Source: Candidatus Ozemobacteraceae bacterium (GTDB lineage Bacteria > Muiribacteriota > Ozemobacteria > Ozemobacterales > Ozemobacteraceae). From it: 64,000 bases of DNA. A program made the translations under genes and the position numbers. The stretch is taken from assembly GCA_035373905.1 (NCBI GenBank), contig DAOSOK010000013.1, forward strand, positions 51,579-115,578, written 5' to 3'. The first letter of the stretch is position 1, and every line of letters begins with the position of its first letter. The notes under the pieces were generated by a model, which searched no databases, was not told the origin of the DNA, and saw only the letters and a list, made by a program, of their open reading frames with translations. Shown here in pieces: positions 17,065 through 26,115 of the stretch.

Positions 17065-17646
17065 CTAAGCGTTGCCGACCTCTCTCGTGAAGGACAAGGC
17101 ACGAACGACCGCGGCGTCTTTCACCGTAGGACACCCGATGATCTGGGAGACGAGAGACGCGGCCTCGAGGGCATTTTCGAGACTTCTTCCGCAATACAGT
17201 CTTACGGTGCTGAATCCCTGATGATTTCTCACATACGCCTTGATCGACCACATGCAGGCCTTCGCCGTCAGCAGGCATTCGGCCGTGGGACAGACTTCGA
17301 TCTGCATGATATCCATGAAGTGGCAGGAAGCCGACTGGTGAACGAACAGTCCGTTCTCCTCAAGTTCGATTTTTTTGTCGCGTTTGCTGATGACGACGTT
17401 TTTCCGATAGGTCATGATCATGCCGCCGATGGCGGCGAGAGCGACGGCGGCGCAAATGCTGCCGAGTTTCACGAAGCTGAAGAAACAGAGGAGCCGGTGC
17501 CCGGCCACGATCTGCCACGCCATGCAAAGGCCCGCCAGGATGAAGGCGAAACCCAGAGCGGAACAGCCGCGGGACGTTCTGAACACGACGTCGATCGGAC
17601 AGTTGTCTTCGATCTTCATACCTTTCAAAAAACTCAGGAATGTCAT
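17065..17646 (-). CDS. membrane protein with short cytoplasmic domain, unknown
   Basis: 193 residues from ATG 17646 (GGAG 8 bases upstream), in preference to a TTG two codons earlier. Two membrane helices (GFAFILAGLCMAWQIV near 34-50, and ICAAVALAAIGGMIMTY near 65-82) are followed by a soluble domain with VVISKRDKKIELEENGLFV and CPTAECLLTAKACMW. The arrangement resembles PH-like or YdbT-type membrane proteins in which a beta-strand domain follows two helices, but homology is uncertain. It has its own terminator and stands alone. Confidence 0.6.
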   Translation of the reverse strand: MTFLSFLKGMKIEDNCPIDVVFRTSRGCSALGFAFILAGLCMAWQIVAGHRLLCFFSFVKLGSICAAVALAAIGGMIMTYRKNVVISKRDKKIELEENGLFVHQSASCHFMDIMQIEVCPTAECLLTAKACMWSIKAYVRNHQGFSTVRLYCGRSLENALEAASLVSQIIGCPTVKDAAVVRALSFTREVGNA

Positions 17647-17853
17647 TCTCAATGCTCCGCTCTCATCGATTTTATAAATGTATTCAACTTCGAAAGTAGG
17701 CGGATAGTATCAGATTTATTTGCATTGAGTCAACGCTTTTTGCCATTGAAAATGGCGTACCCCGGGACTTTCGCGCTCTATATATGTTTTAGATGAATAT
17801 TATTTTCCGTGTACATCTTATTCGGCTCCCGCAGAGGTTTTCCTGAAATATTT

Positions 17854-17880
17854 AAGGCCGGATTTTTCATCCGGCCTTTT
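17854..17880. terminator. bidirectional hairpin after the DUF523 gene
   Basis: Stem AAGGCCGGAT (17854-17863), loop TTTTC, complement ATCCGGCCTT (17869-17878), with TT on the plus side and AAATA on the minus side. It follows the DUF523 stop on the minus strand. Confidence 0.6.
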
Positions 17881-17912
17881 GCAACGCCTCGAGTACGGTT
17901 GTCTGTACATAT

Positions 17913-18461
17913 TTAAAAGCTTTTCCAGTTCAGACTCCGCGTAAGCAAGTGTACACATCCGGGATCCGTCTCGCGATTCCACGATTCAACGAGATCCTGG
18001 TGAGACACGGTCGGAATTCCCAGACGGTGCAGAACGAACGTCGCCAGCCCGACTCCGGCGATGGGCTTTCCGCCGAAACTGCCGTCATACACCCGATGTA
18101 CCCCGCACGACGGGCTCCGCTCCGAGAGAATAGCCCCGTCGGCGGTGAGCGTCCGGGCAATGTGGCCCGCGGCTTCCGCGCCTGCGACGAACGGTCTCGT
18201 CACGTCCGCCCCGTCGATCGCGAGGACGCGCGTGCGGCCGGCCAGAACCGATTCGGCGCTTCCCTGGAGTTCGGAGGGAAGCCTCGGCGTCGGCAGTCCG
18301 CCGAGCTGCTCGGGACAGACCGGAACAAAAACGATGCCCGCCGCTTTCGCGGCAGGCACCAGTCTGCAGAAGTGGGATTCCCAGGCCGGATGGAATGTTC
18401 CCTTGTAGTTGCTCGCTACGCCAAGAAGGCAGGCGCTGACGAGGATGATCCGGCCTGGCAC
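17913..18461 (-). CDS. DUF523 family protein
   Basis: 182 residues. Conserved features of the family are all present: VSACLLG near the N-terminus, FVPVCPEQLGGLPTPR in the middle, and AILSERSPSCGVHRVYDGSF toward the C-terminus. The pattern of conserved cysteines suggests a metal or Fe-S site, but the biochemical function of DUF523 is unknown to me. It begins 13 bases after the tadBC-like gene ends, in the same direction, so it may ride on the Tad transcript. Confidence 0.88.
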   Translation of the reverse strand: MPGRIILVSACLLGVASNYKGTFHPAWESHFCRLVPAAKAAGIVFVPVCPEQLGGLPTPRLPSELQGSAESVLAGRTRVLAIDGADVTRPFVAGAEAAGHIARTLTADGAILSERSPSCGVHRVYDGSFGGKPIAGVGLATFVLHRLGIPTVSHQDLVESWNRETDPGCVHLLTRSLNWKSF

Positions 18462-18474
18462 GGAGAATCGCCCA

Positions 18475-20004
18475 TCAATGGCCGAGAGCGGTCGGGAAAC
18501 TTCGAAGCATGTAGATCAGCGAAGGACCGATCAGCCACACGAAGATGCTCGGGAAGACGAAGACGACGAGCGGAATGAGAAGCTTGACCGGGAGCTGGTT
18601 GACACGCTCTTCGGCCTGGATCATCCGTTGATACCGCATCTGCTCGGCCTGGGCGCGGAGGGTGGGCCCGATTTCCGCGCCGAGGCGCTGTGCCTGGATC
18701 AGCGAACTGACGAAGGCGAAGAACGACAGCACCTGGACCCGGTCGGCCATCTCGGTCAGGGCCTCCTCGAGACTTTTCCCGTATTTGATGTCCGCCAGGA
18801 ACATCTGGAACTCGATGACGATGTCCGTCGGGCGGGATTTTTCGACGATCTTCTGCATGCCGCCGATCAGATCGAGACCGGCTTCGATCGACAGCGACAG
18901 GAGGTCGATCGCGTAGGGAAGCTCGTATTCGATGTTCTGCTGCCGCTTTCGGATCAATTGCGCAAGATACATTTTCGGCAGATAGAATCCGATCGGAAGC
19001 AGCACGATGAGAAACACGATTCCAAGGGCGCCGAACCGCAGGGGATTGAACAGGAAGAGAACGACGAGCACGAGGAGAACGGCGACAAGCTGTTGGACAG
19101 ACATGAACTCGTTTACCGAGAGGTCGCCGGGGTTCCCGGCGGCGCCAAGCAGATAGCGAAGTTCATCGCGCATGCGGTTGATGAGATTGCCCCCCAGGGC
19201 TTCGTTCACGCCGGCGAGCGGTCGCAGGATCACCTTGAGAATGGACCAGCGGCCCGCCTTTTTCTTCGGATCGTTGGCGACCGCCATCTGATCTTCCGGA
19301 TCGGGCATGATGCTGCTTGTCATGCGATTGATGAAGATAAGCCCAAGGATCGACGAAAGCAGGGAGGCGATGAGAACCAGCTGTCCGAGCGGATTGTCGA
19401 TGAGCGGCACGATATACGACGGGTGCCAGATGAAAATGAGGCCCGCGAAAACCAGCGGGAGAATTCCGATCAGGTTGCCGGAAATCCGCGCATGCGCCGT
19501 GCCGGCGACGATTTTCCCCATGATGCGCTTGCGCTCAGCGATGGTGATGACGATCTGTTTGTACAGATCTTCGAGGTTGCCGCCGGTATCCTGCTGGAAA
19601 ATCGTGGCGTTGATCGCGAGTCTGAGATCAGGGCTGTTCACGCGCCTCGCGAGGTTTCCGAGAGCCTCGACCATCGAAACGCCGAGGCGGCGCTCCTGGA
19701 CCAGCTTCTGAAACTCGTCGCACATCGGCGAGGGGGTCGAGACGGCCACCAACTCGAAGGCCTGATCAAGGTTGCGACCGGCCTTGAGAGCGGAGTTGAT
19801 CATCAGGAGCGCCTCGATCAGCTGATCGTCGAAACTCGCTCTCATGATGTCCTGCAGGAAGGTTCTCTTCTTGCCGTCGGCCGGCCCCTTCGACCTCCGT
19901 CGGTGCATCGACTCGTCCACCTGCTGTTCGAGGAACAGGTAGATCCCGACGACGAGCACGAGGATTCCCATCACCGCAACCAGGGTTTCTTGATTGAGAG
20001 CCAT
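18475..20004 (-). CDS. TadB-TadC fusion, type II/IV secretion F-type platform protein
   Basis: 509 residues; AAGGAGG 4 bases before the ATG. Two T2SSF domains occur in one chain. The first (about 50-215: FDDQLIEALLMINSALKAGRNLDQAFELVA...QDTGGNLEDLYKQIV) has the TadB pattern, including the conserved late GGNL turn, followed by helices near 185-230. The second (about 365-500: YELPYAIDLLSLSIEAGLDLIGGM...RLGAEIGPTLRAQAEQMR) is the TadC pattern. TadB and TadC are normally separate inner-membrane platform proteins for Flp/Tad pilus assembly. It lies 31 bases after the CpaF fusion. No Flp pilin, CpaB, RcpA or TadZ is visible beside it. Confidence 0.9.
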   Translation of the reverse strand: MALNQETLVAVMGILVLVVGIYLFLEQQVDESMHRRRSKGPADGKKRTFLQDIMRASFDDQLIEALLMINSALKAGRNLDQAFELVAVSTPSPMCDEFQKLVQERRLGVSMVEALGNLARRVNSPDLRLAINATIFQQDTGGNLEDLYKQIVITIAERKRIMGKIVAGTAHARISGNLIGILPLVFAGLIFIWHPSYIVPLIDNPLGQLVLIASLLSSILGLIFINRMTSSIMPDPEDQMAVANDPKKKAGRWSILKVILRPLAGVNEALGGNLINRMRDELRYLLGAAGNPGDLSVNEFMSVQQLVAVLLVLVVLFLFNPLRFGALGIVFLIVLLPIGFYLPKMYLAQLIRKRQQNIEYELPYAIDLLSLSIEAGLDLIGGMQKIVEKSRPTDIVIEFQMFLADIKYGKSLEEALTEMADRVQVLSFFAFVSSLIQAQRLGAEIGPTLRAQAEQMRYQRMIQAEERVNQLPVKLLIPLVVFVFPSIFVWLIGPSLIYMLRSFPTALGH

Positions 20005-20035
20005 AGATCCTCCTTAGGAACTTCCACTCATACGG

Positions 20036-22087
20036 TTACTTTTCGATTTTGAACAAACCGCCGACACGCTCGATCAGCCGCCCCGGGCACTCCCTGATGA
20101 AGAGCGGAACGTAGCCCGTCGGCAGCATTTCTCCGAACACCCGGCCGTCTTCGCCGATCCATTTCTTGTCAAATTTGAAGATGGTCTCGAGCTGGATCGA
20201 CACGTCCTGCATCCCGACCACTTCCGATATCTCGATGACGCGCCGCGTCCCGTCGGAGAGACGAGCGGTCTGAATGACGATGTTGACCGCGCTCGCGATC
20301 TGCTCCCGAACGGCGCGCAGGGGAAGGTCGACGCCCGCCATCAGAACCATCGTTTCGAGGCGGGCCAGGGCATCGCGTGAGGAGTTGGCGTGAAGCGTCG
20401 TCAGCGACCCCTCGTGGCCGGTATTCATGGCCTGGAGCATATCGAGCGCCTCTTCGCCGCGGCACTCCCCAACGATGATCCGGTCGGGGCGCATGCGAAG
20501 GGCGTTTCGAACCAGATCGCGAATCGTCACCTGGGTCTTCGCCTCACCAGCCTGCTGCCGGGCCTCGAGCCGTCCGAGGTTTTCCTGGGCGAGCCGCAGT
20601 TCGGCGGAGTCCTCGATGCAGATCACGCGTTCGTCGGGCTGCGTATTCATCGAGAGAACGTTCAGTAGCGTCGTCTTCCCGGAGCTCGCGCCCCCCGATA
20701 CGATGATGTTCCTGCGCATCTTCACGCAGAGCTTGAGAAACTCGGCTACGGAGGGCGTGAACGCCTTGAACCGGAACACGAGATCGTCGAGGCTGTAGGG
20801 CGTACTCGAGAATTTGCGGATCGTCAGCATCGGGCCCGTCAGCGAGAGCGGCGGAATGATCGCATGGACGCGCGAGCCGTCCGCGAGGCGGGCATCGACG
20901 AAGGGATTCCGCTCGTTGACCGTCCTGCCGATCGGCATGAGAATACGATCGATGACGGTCTTCACCTGGTCGGTATTGCTGAACGATTTCCCCGACAGTT
21001 GCAGTTTTCCCCGCTTCTCGATGAAAATTTTCGAAGGCCCGTTCACCATGATCTCGTCCACGTCGGGATCGCGGATGAAGTCTTCCAGGGGCCCCAACCC
21101 GAGAATGTCGTCCAGCAGGGCTTTTTTCAGCTCCGCGTATACGTTGCGGTTCTCGATCTGAGGCGGCGGATTCCGCTTGAAACTCAGTTCTATATTATGC
21201 TCTACTTTTTTCCGAAGCTCCTGGTCCGTCATCCCGAAGCGCTTTTCGAGTGTGGAGATGATCTCGCTTCTGATCGACCGCTGGTATTCGACCAGGACTT
21301 CGTCGACGGGAGGCACGACCTCCTGCTCGTCGGGCCGGATTCGCTCCGCGGCCTGGTTTTCCATCGCCTTCTCGGCGAGTTTCGCGATGGCCTCGTCGAG
21401 ATGCTTGTCGCCCGCGGCGCTTTCGACCGCGCTTCCCATCGGAAGGAGGAACTCGCGCGCATGAAGTTTCGATTCGGTGTCCTCGGTCTCGGTATCGACC
21501 ATGTTCCGAACCATGATGACCCGGTTCGTAAAGTTTGGCCATTTGCCGACTTCGATCAGGAACCGTTTCGCGAGTTCCGGGGAGCCGTCCTGTGCCGCGT
21601 AGAGATAATATATCACATCGGATGCCAGCAGAACCGCCTGGGGAAAGGGCGTCATGAAGAGCGTCAGATCGATGACGGCATAGGCGTTTCGCTGGGAGAG
21701 GCATCGCAACAGGCGATCCATGGCGGGACCGAGATCGGCTTCGTTCACGATGAATCCGGCACCGAGCGGCTCGTTCGGGCGAATGCCGGTGAAGGGCATC
21801 AACCAGAGGCCGTCCCGTTCGCTGAATTTCTCTGCGACGTTTTCCGGCGTCAAGCCGGTCCAGTCGCTCTTGAAATACTCCATGAACGACATGCCCGAGC
21901 TTTCAGCGAGATCGTATTTCGCGACGATCGCCGAGGGAGCGAACCAGTTACACTCGATGAAGGCGACGTTCCGCCCGCTTCGCTGACGAAGCGCCCGGGA
22001 AAATCGGAGGGCGGTCGAACTCTTGCCGATTCCTCCCTGGAAACTCGTGAAAACAAACACTTCGGCACGCGGTCCGGCGTTTGCCAT
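20036..22087 (-). CDS. CpaE-like ParA domain fused to CpaF/TadA secretion ATPase
   Basis: 683 residues from ATG 22087, preceded by AGGAG at a suitable distance (an upstream in-frame ATG lacks one). Residues 8-250 form a MinD/ParA-type domain with deviant Walker A FQGGIGKSS (16-24), resembling CpaE/TadZ, which localises Tad systems. From about 300 a CpaF/TadA ATPase follows: LGLGPLEDFIRDPDVDEIMVNG, Walker A GGASSGKTT near 464-472, Walker B RPDRIIVGECRGEEALDMLQAMNTGHEG, and the HANSSRDAL motif. CpaF powers Tad pilus assembly. The fusion places localisation and motor in one polypeptide. It starts the tad transcript behind the promoter at 22116-22145. Confidence 0.92.
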   Translation of the reverse strand: MANAGPRAEVFVFTSFQGGIGKSSTALRFSRALRQRSGRNVAFIECNWFAPSAIVAKYDLAESSGMSFMEYFKSDWTGLTPENVAEKFSERDGLWLMPFTGIRPNEPLGAGFIVNEADLGPAMDRLLRCLSQRNAYAVIDLTLFMTPFPQAVLLASDVIYYLYAAQDGSPELAKRFLIEVGKWPNFTNRVIMVRNMVDTETEDTESKLHAREFLLPMGSAVESAAGDKHLDEAIAKLAEKAMENQAAERIRPDEQEVVPPVDEVLVEYQRSIRSEIISTLEKRFGMTDQELRKKVEHNIELSFKRNPPPQIENRNVYAELKKALLDDILGLGPLEDFIRDPDVDEIMVNGPSKIFIEKRGKLQLSGKSFSNTDQVKTVIDRILMPIGRTVNERNPFVDARLADGSRVHAIIPPLSLTGPMLTIRKFSSTPYSLDDLVFRFKAFTPSVAEFLKLCVKMRRNIIVSGGASSGKTTLLNVLSMNTQPDERVICIEDSAELRLAQENLGRLEARQQAGEAKTQVTIRDLVRNALRMRPDRIIVGECRGEEALDMLQAMNTGHEGSLTTLHANSSRDALARLETMVLMAGVDLPLRAVREQIASAVNIVIQTARLSDGTRRVIEISEVVGMQDVSIQLETIFKFDKKWIGEDGRVFGEMLPTGYVPLFIRECPGRLIERVGGLFKIEK

Positions 22088-22115
22088 ATCCTCTCCTGAC
22101 ACTGATTTCACGCGT

Positions 22116-22145
22116 ATTAGATCACAGCCGTCTGCGGACTGTCAA
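22116..22145 (-). promoter_or_regulatory. promoter of the Tad-type operon
   Basis: On the minus strand, TTGACA (complement of 22140-22145), 18-base spacer and TCTAAT (complement of 22116-22121). Matches are 6/6 and 5/6. The start near 22109 leaves about 22 bases of leader including the AGGAG site. Confidence 0.65.
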
Positions 22146-22247
22146 TGTACGGGGAAGACCAAGGAACGTCTCACATTACTATTGCCGGAGCGTTGAGTCA
22201 ATCGATGCGTTCCGCCAAAAGCGTCATGCCTGATGTCGATACCGGCG

Positions 22248-22276
22248 TTGAACGGATACTCACTTCGGAGTATCAT
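22248..22276 (+). promoter_or_regulatory. promoter of the ABC transporter operon, near-leaderless
   Basis: TTGAAC (22248-22253), exactly 17 bases, TATCAT (22271-22276), each 5/6. The predicted start near 22283 is about 5 bases before the ATG at 22288, which lacks a ribosome-binding site. Confidence 0.6.
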
Positions 22277-22287
22277 CGGATCACGCC

Positions 22288-23217
22288 ATGGCAACGAACA
22301 TGCAGACGGCCGTTTCGGTCGATTCCCTGACGAAGAGCTTCGGAAAACACGAAGCCGTGAAGGGCATCTCGTTCGACGTCGCTGCGGGAACGATCTTCGG
22401 CTTCCTCGGCCCCAACGGCGCCGGCAAGACGACGACCATGCGGATGATCACGGGCATGCTCGCCCCCACGTCAGGCCGCATCACCATCGCAGGCCTCGAC
22501 ATGCCCGACCGGCGCGATGCGATCAAAGCCTTGATCGGCGTCGTCCCGGACCACCAGAACCTGTACGACCGCCTGACCGCGCGCAGACAGCTTCGCCTCT
22601 TCGCCGATCTCACCGGAGCCGCGCCGGCACGCGTCGACGAAGTCATTTCGCTCGTCGGCCTCGGTGAGTATGCCGACATCCCTACCGTCAGACTCAGCAG
22701 AGGCTGGCGGCAGCGTGTCCTTATCGCGCGCGGTCTGCTCCATCATCCGAAGGTGTTTTTCCTCGACGAACCGACGTCCGCGCTCGATCCCCAGTCCGCC
22801 ATCTCGATCAGGGGCGTCGTCAGGCGTCTTCGCGACGAAGGCACGACTATTTTCCTGACGACGCATTACATGGAAGAGGCGTCCGATCTCTGCGACCGAA
22901 TCGCGATCCTCCACGACGGCCGGATCGTGGCTTCCGACACGCCCGACAACATCCGGATGCGGTTCGGCCGCCCCCTTATCGACGTCACGCTTCGCAGCCG
23001 CGAATCCGGCCCAGACAAAACGGTTTCCCTTCCCATCGGCGGTCCCGAAACCCCGGCCAGAATCTCCGGGTGGCTCGCGGACGGTTCCGTCGTTCGCATC
23101 CACACCCAGGAAGCAACCCTGGAAGAAGCGTTTCTCCGCCTCACCGGCTCGACCTGGCACCCCCAGCCCGAAACGTTCGACGACCTGCCGAAACCGTCAC
23201 AGGCGGAACATCCATGA
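22288..23217 (+). CDS. ABC-2 type transporter ATP-binding protein
   Basis: 309 residues, typical length. Motifs in order: Walker A FLGPNGAGKTTT (about 43-52), Q-loop region VVPDHQNLYDRL, signature LSRGWRQRV (in place of the canonical LSGGQ), Walker B VFFLDEPTSALD, H-loop LTTHYMEEAS. A C-terminal extension of about 70 residues (DVTLRSRES...ISGWLADGSVVRIHTQEATLEEAFLRLTG) is the usual CcmA/DrrA-type tail. The gene overlaps the permease by four bases (ATGA), so the two are one transporter. Substrate unknown; ABC-2 systems export drugs, polysaccharides or lipids. Confidence 0.93.
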   Translation: MATNMQTAVSVDSLTKSFGKHEAVKGISFDVAAGTIFGFLGPNGAGKTTTMRMITGMLAPTSGRITIAGLDMPDRRDAIKALIGVVPDHQNLYDRLTARRQLRLFADLTGAAPARVDEVISLVGLGEYADIPTVRLSRGWRQRVLIARGLLHHPKVFFLDEPTSALDPQSAISIRGVVRRLRDEGTTIFLTTHYMEEASDLCDRIAILHDGRIVASDTPDNIRMRFGRPLIDVTLRSRESGPDKTVSLPIGGPETPARISGWLADGSVVRIHTQEATLEEAFLRLTGSTWHPQPETFDDLPKPSQAEHP

Positions 23218-24293
23218 ACCCGCGACGCATCTTCGCCCTGTTCAAGAAAGACCTTCTCGACGCCTCACGCAATTACCACGTGCTTTTGCTCGTCGCCACG
23301 CCGATCATTCTCTCCCTCCTCTTCTCGAATCTCTTTTCGGAAAGCCGCTCCAACACGATGATGCCCCGCGTCGGCGTCCTCGCCCCGGGCGGAAGTCCGC
23401 TTCTCGAAAAGCTGCAGCCGAAAGAGTTCGGAATCCGCCTCGTGAGCTTTTCCTCGCGCGATGAAATGGAGTCCCGCATCGCCGAAGGGGACGTGAGCTT
23501 CGGCCTTGTCCTTCCGTCCGTTCTCCCGCAGGCGTCGGGCCCTCGGAACCTGCCGAAGCTCACCATGATCTACCCCGTTGAAACGCCTGAATATGCCGTG
23601 GAACGGTTCCGCAGCACGCTCGAGGGAGAGTTGCGCAAATTTCTCGGAAAGCCGGCTCCGCCGCTTCCGATCGAGCTATCCTTCGAACCCATCGGCGGCA
23701 CATCTGCCAAACAGCGCAGTTTCGGCGGGGACATGCTCCCCATGCTCATCCTGATGGCGATGGGCATGATCGGGCTTCTCGCCCTCCCCCTCTCGTTTGC
23801 CGAGGAGCGCGAGAGACGCACCCTCGATGCCCTGTTCCTGACGCCGACCACCACGACGGAATTGATCGTCGGCAAATGCCTCTTCAGCTTCGTTCTCCAG
23901 CACGTCACGGTCCTCGCCATGGTCGCCCTGAACGGGCGCTGGGACGGAAACCAGCCGTATTTCTGGCTGTTCGTCTCGCTTGGAAGCTTGATGTTTTTGC
24001 TCGTGGGGCTGTTCGTTGCGGCCGTCGCAGAAACCCAGGCGTCCGTCAACGCGATGGGAAGCAGCCTGTTTCTCTGCTTCCAGATGGTTCCGACCCTCAG
24101 CGCCACCAACGATCTGCTGCGCATGGCGGCGAATATCGTGCCTTCGACCTACGTCCTTCGGGGAATCCGCAAAGCCCTGTTTCTCGATCTCTCGAAAGTC
24201 GATATCGTCGGCGACCTGCTGGTGCTGGCCGCCGTCACGGGAGTGCTGTATCTGATGACGAGGTTCGTTTTCCGCCGCATGCAGGTGGCGTGA
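23214..24293 (+). CDS. ABC-2 type transporter permease
   Basis: 359 residues from ATG 23214, overlapping the ATPase stop. Layout is that of NatB/YhaP-type ABC-2 permeases: first helix (VLLLVATPIILSLLFSNLF, near 24-42), a large extracytoplasmic domain (about 45-165, starting RVGVLAPGGSPLLEKLQ), then five more helices from about 178 (MLPMLILMAMGMIGLLALPLSFAEERERRTLDAL) to the C-terminus (GDLLVLAAVTGVLYLMTRFVFRR). The EERERRT stretch is a conserved cytoplasmic coupling motif of this family. Partner is the ATPase just upstream. Confidence 0.92.
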   Translation: MNPRRIFALFKKDLLDASRNYHVLLLVATPIILSLLFSNLFSESRSNTMMPRVGVLAPGGSPLLEKLQPKEFGIRLVSFSSRDEMESRIAEGDVSFGLVLPSVLPQASGPRNLPKLTMIYPVETPEYAVERFRSTLEGELRKFLGKPAPPLPIELSFEPIGGTSAKQRSFGGDMLPMLILMAMGMIGLLALPLSFAEERERRTLDALFLTPTTTTELIVGKCLFSFVLQHVTVLAMVALNGRWDGNQPYFWLFVSLGSLMFLLVGLFVAAVAETQASVNAMGSSLFLCFQMVPTLSATNDLLRMAANIVPSTYVLRGIRKALFLDLSKVDIVGDLLVLAAVTGVLYLMTRFVFRRMQVA

Positions 24294-24373
24294 TCGTCTT
24301 GCAAAGAGAAGGGATTCAGGGTTATCCTTCGGAGCCACTCCATCAACAAGGTGTCTAGCAACAGCGATTTCTC

Positions 24374-26089
24374 ATGGAAAAAGTCAATTTCGACGACATA
24401 GTACGAAATCTCATGGTCTTCCTGAAAGGCCAGGTGCCGTCCCTGCAGTCAAAGCACTCACGGGACGACCTCGTGCACCAAATCCAAAACATCGTTTACA
24501 CGCTGAGAACGTTCCTCATCCAGCTCGAAGCAGCCTCTTCCTCGGATCCGCGCAAGACCCCCGAATACCAGAGCGCGCTACAGGAAATCGAGGGATTCAA
24601 GAAAACCAACGCCCGTCTCGAGGAATCCCTCTTCCTCGAGATGAGCAAACATCAGAAACTGACGGCCGAGATCGACAAACAGGCTGTTCTGCTCAAGGAT
24701 CGCGACCAGACTATCGCCCAGCTCAACAACGAGATCGCCGCGTTGCAGCGCCAGATCGGCGAACTCCAGAACAGGCCGGCGACCGAGGTGCAGAGCGCCG
24801 TTCTCGAGGCCCAGCAGGCGGCCCACGAGCAAGAAAAGGCCGCGTTCGCCGAAGAGAGAGCCCGCCTGGAAGCGGCGGCGGCCGAGGCCGCCTCGAAAGC
24901 GCAGTCTGCGACGGAAGAATTGATCCGGCTGTCGACCGAACTGAACAAGGTTCGCGATGAGTATGACCGCGCGACCCAGCGCCTCGACGAACTGCAGAGC
25001 CTCACCGAAACCATCGACCGCGAACGTCAGATGAAAGAGCGCGCAGAGCAGGCTCTCGGCGCCGCGAAGCTCGAGTTCAACCAGGAGCGGGAGCAGCTCG
25101 CCGCGGAAATCGAGAAGTATCGCAAGGACTATGAGGAACTGAAAAACCAGCCCCTCAAGGACCAGGACACCTATCGCAAGATCATCAAGGCGCTCCAGGA
25201 AAAGATCGACAAGCTCCAGCGCACCCTGCACAGCGGACCCGCGGGAGATGCAATTCAGAACATCCAGGCGGCAGCGGAGGCCCGGATCAAGGCGCTCGAA
25301 ATGGCCCTCGCCGAGGCGAAGTGCCAGATCGAGCTCGGCACGCCGGTCTCACCCGAAAAATTTGAAAACCTCACCCGCGAAAACAACGAACTCCAGCAAC
25401 GGATCATCGATCTCGAAGCGACCGTGCGGCGGCTCCTGGCCACCCAGGAACACGCGCAGAGCGGCCAGAACGAAGGCCTCTCGAGCGGTTTCCGGTGCGA
25501 CGAAATCATCCTGTTTTTCGAAGTGCTGACGACGCTCATCGCGAAGCTGGGCACAGCGCCCGAAAACCGCGATCTCCGGCAGAAGGCGGAAAAGGCATTC
25601 GCCGTCCTCGAGAAGACGCACGCGGTCGAGCCCGTCTCGTCACTCGGCCGAATGTATGAAGAGAAGATGCACAAGGTCGTCAAATCCTTCATCGCGCCGT
25701 TCCTCGACGACGGCATGATCGTCAACGAGATCAGCCGCGGGTATCTCTCGGGCGACCAGATCATCCAGCGCGCAGTCGTTTGGGTGGCGAAATCCCGTTT
25801 CCAGTGCTCGGATTGCGGCTCGCCGTCGAGGCCACAAGATAATTTCTGCCCCAAGTGCGGCCTCGAACTCTGCGCCCCCGACGGAACGCCGAAACGCCGG
25901 CTGCCTCAGCTTCCCACCGATCCGGAGATCGGCATCCAGCTTCTCGATATTCTTATCGAACGGCGCCAGATCAAGGCGATGCAAGGCCTTCTCTCGCATC
26001 TCATGATGGCGAATCCCGGCCATAACGGCCTTCTGATCCGCAACAAGCAGATCACCCAGATCCTTTCGGAATTGCCGCCGGAAGACTAA
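24374..26089 (+). CDS. coiled-coil protein with C-terminal zinc ribbon
   Basis: 571 residues, no signal peptide. Residues 1-75 form a helical head (FDDIVRNLMVFLKGQ...HQIQNIVYTLRTFLIQLEAA), then a coiled coil runs from about 75 to 370 (SALQEIEGFKKTNARLEESL, LNNEIAALQRQIGELQ, ELIRLSTELNKVRDEYD). A globular part (about 375-470; DEIILFFEVLTTLIAKLG) leads to a four-cysteine zinc ribbon (FQCSDCGSPSRPQDNFCPKCG near 475-495) and a helical tail. The mix suggests a cytoplasmic scaffold or structural protein. I do not recognise a family. It starts 80 bases after the ABC permease and overlaps nothing. Confidence 0.75.
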   Translation: MEKVNFDDIVRNLMVFLKGQVPSLQSKHSRDDLVHQIQNIVYTLRTFLIQLEAASSSDPRKTPEYQSALQEIEGFKKTNARLEESLFLEMSKHQKLTAEIDKQAVLLKDRDQTIAQLNNEIAALQRQIGELQNRPATEVQSAVLEAQQAAHEQEKAAFAEERARLEAAAAEAASKAQSATEELIRLSTELNKVRDEYDRATQRLDELQSLTETIDRERQMKERAEQALGAAKLEFNQEREQLAAEIEKYRKDYEELKNQPLKDQDTYRKIIKALQEKIDKLQRTLHSGPAGDAIQNIQAAAEARIKALEMALAEAKCQIELGTPVSPEKFENLTRENNELQQRIIDLEATVRRLLATQEHAQSGQNEGLSSGFRCDEIILFFEVLTTLIAKLGTAPENRDLRQKAEKAFAVLEKTHAVEPVSSLGRMYEEKMHKVVKSFIAPFLDDGMIVNEISRGYLSGDQIIQRAVVWVAKSRFQCSDCGSPSRPQDNFCPKCGLELCAPDGTPKRRLPQLPTDPEIGIQLLDILIERRQIKAMQGLLSHLMMANPGHNGLLIRNKQITQILSELPPED

Positions 26090-26115
26090 GACTCGACAGA
26101 ACGGAGACCGGCCAC

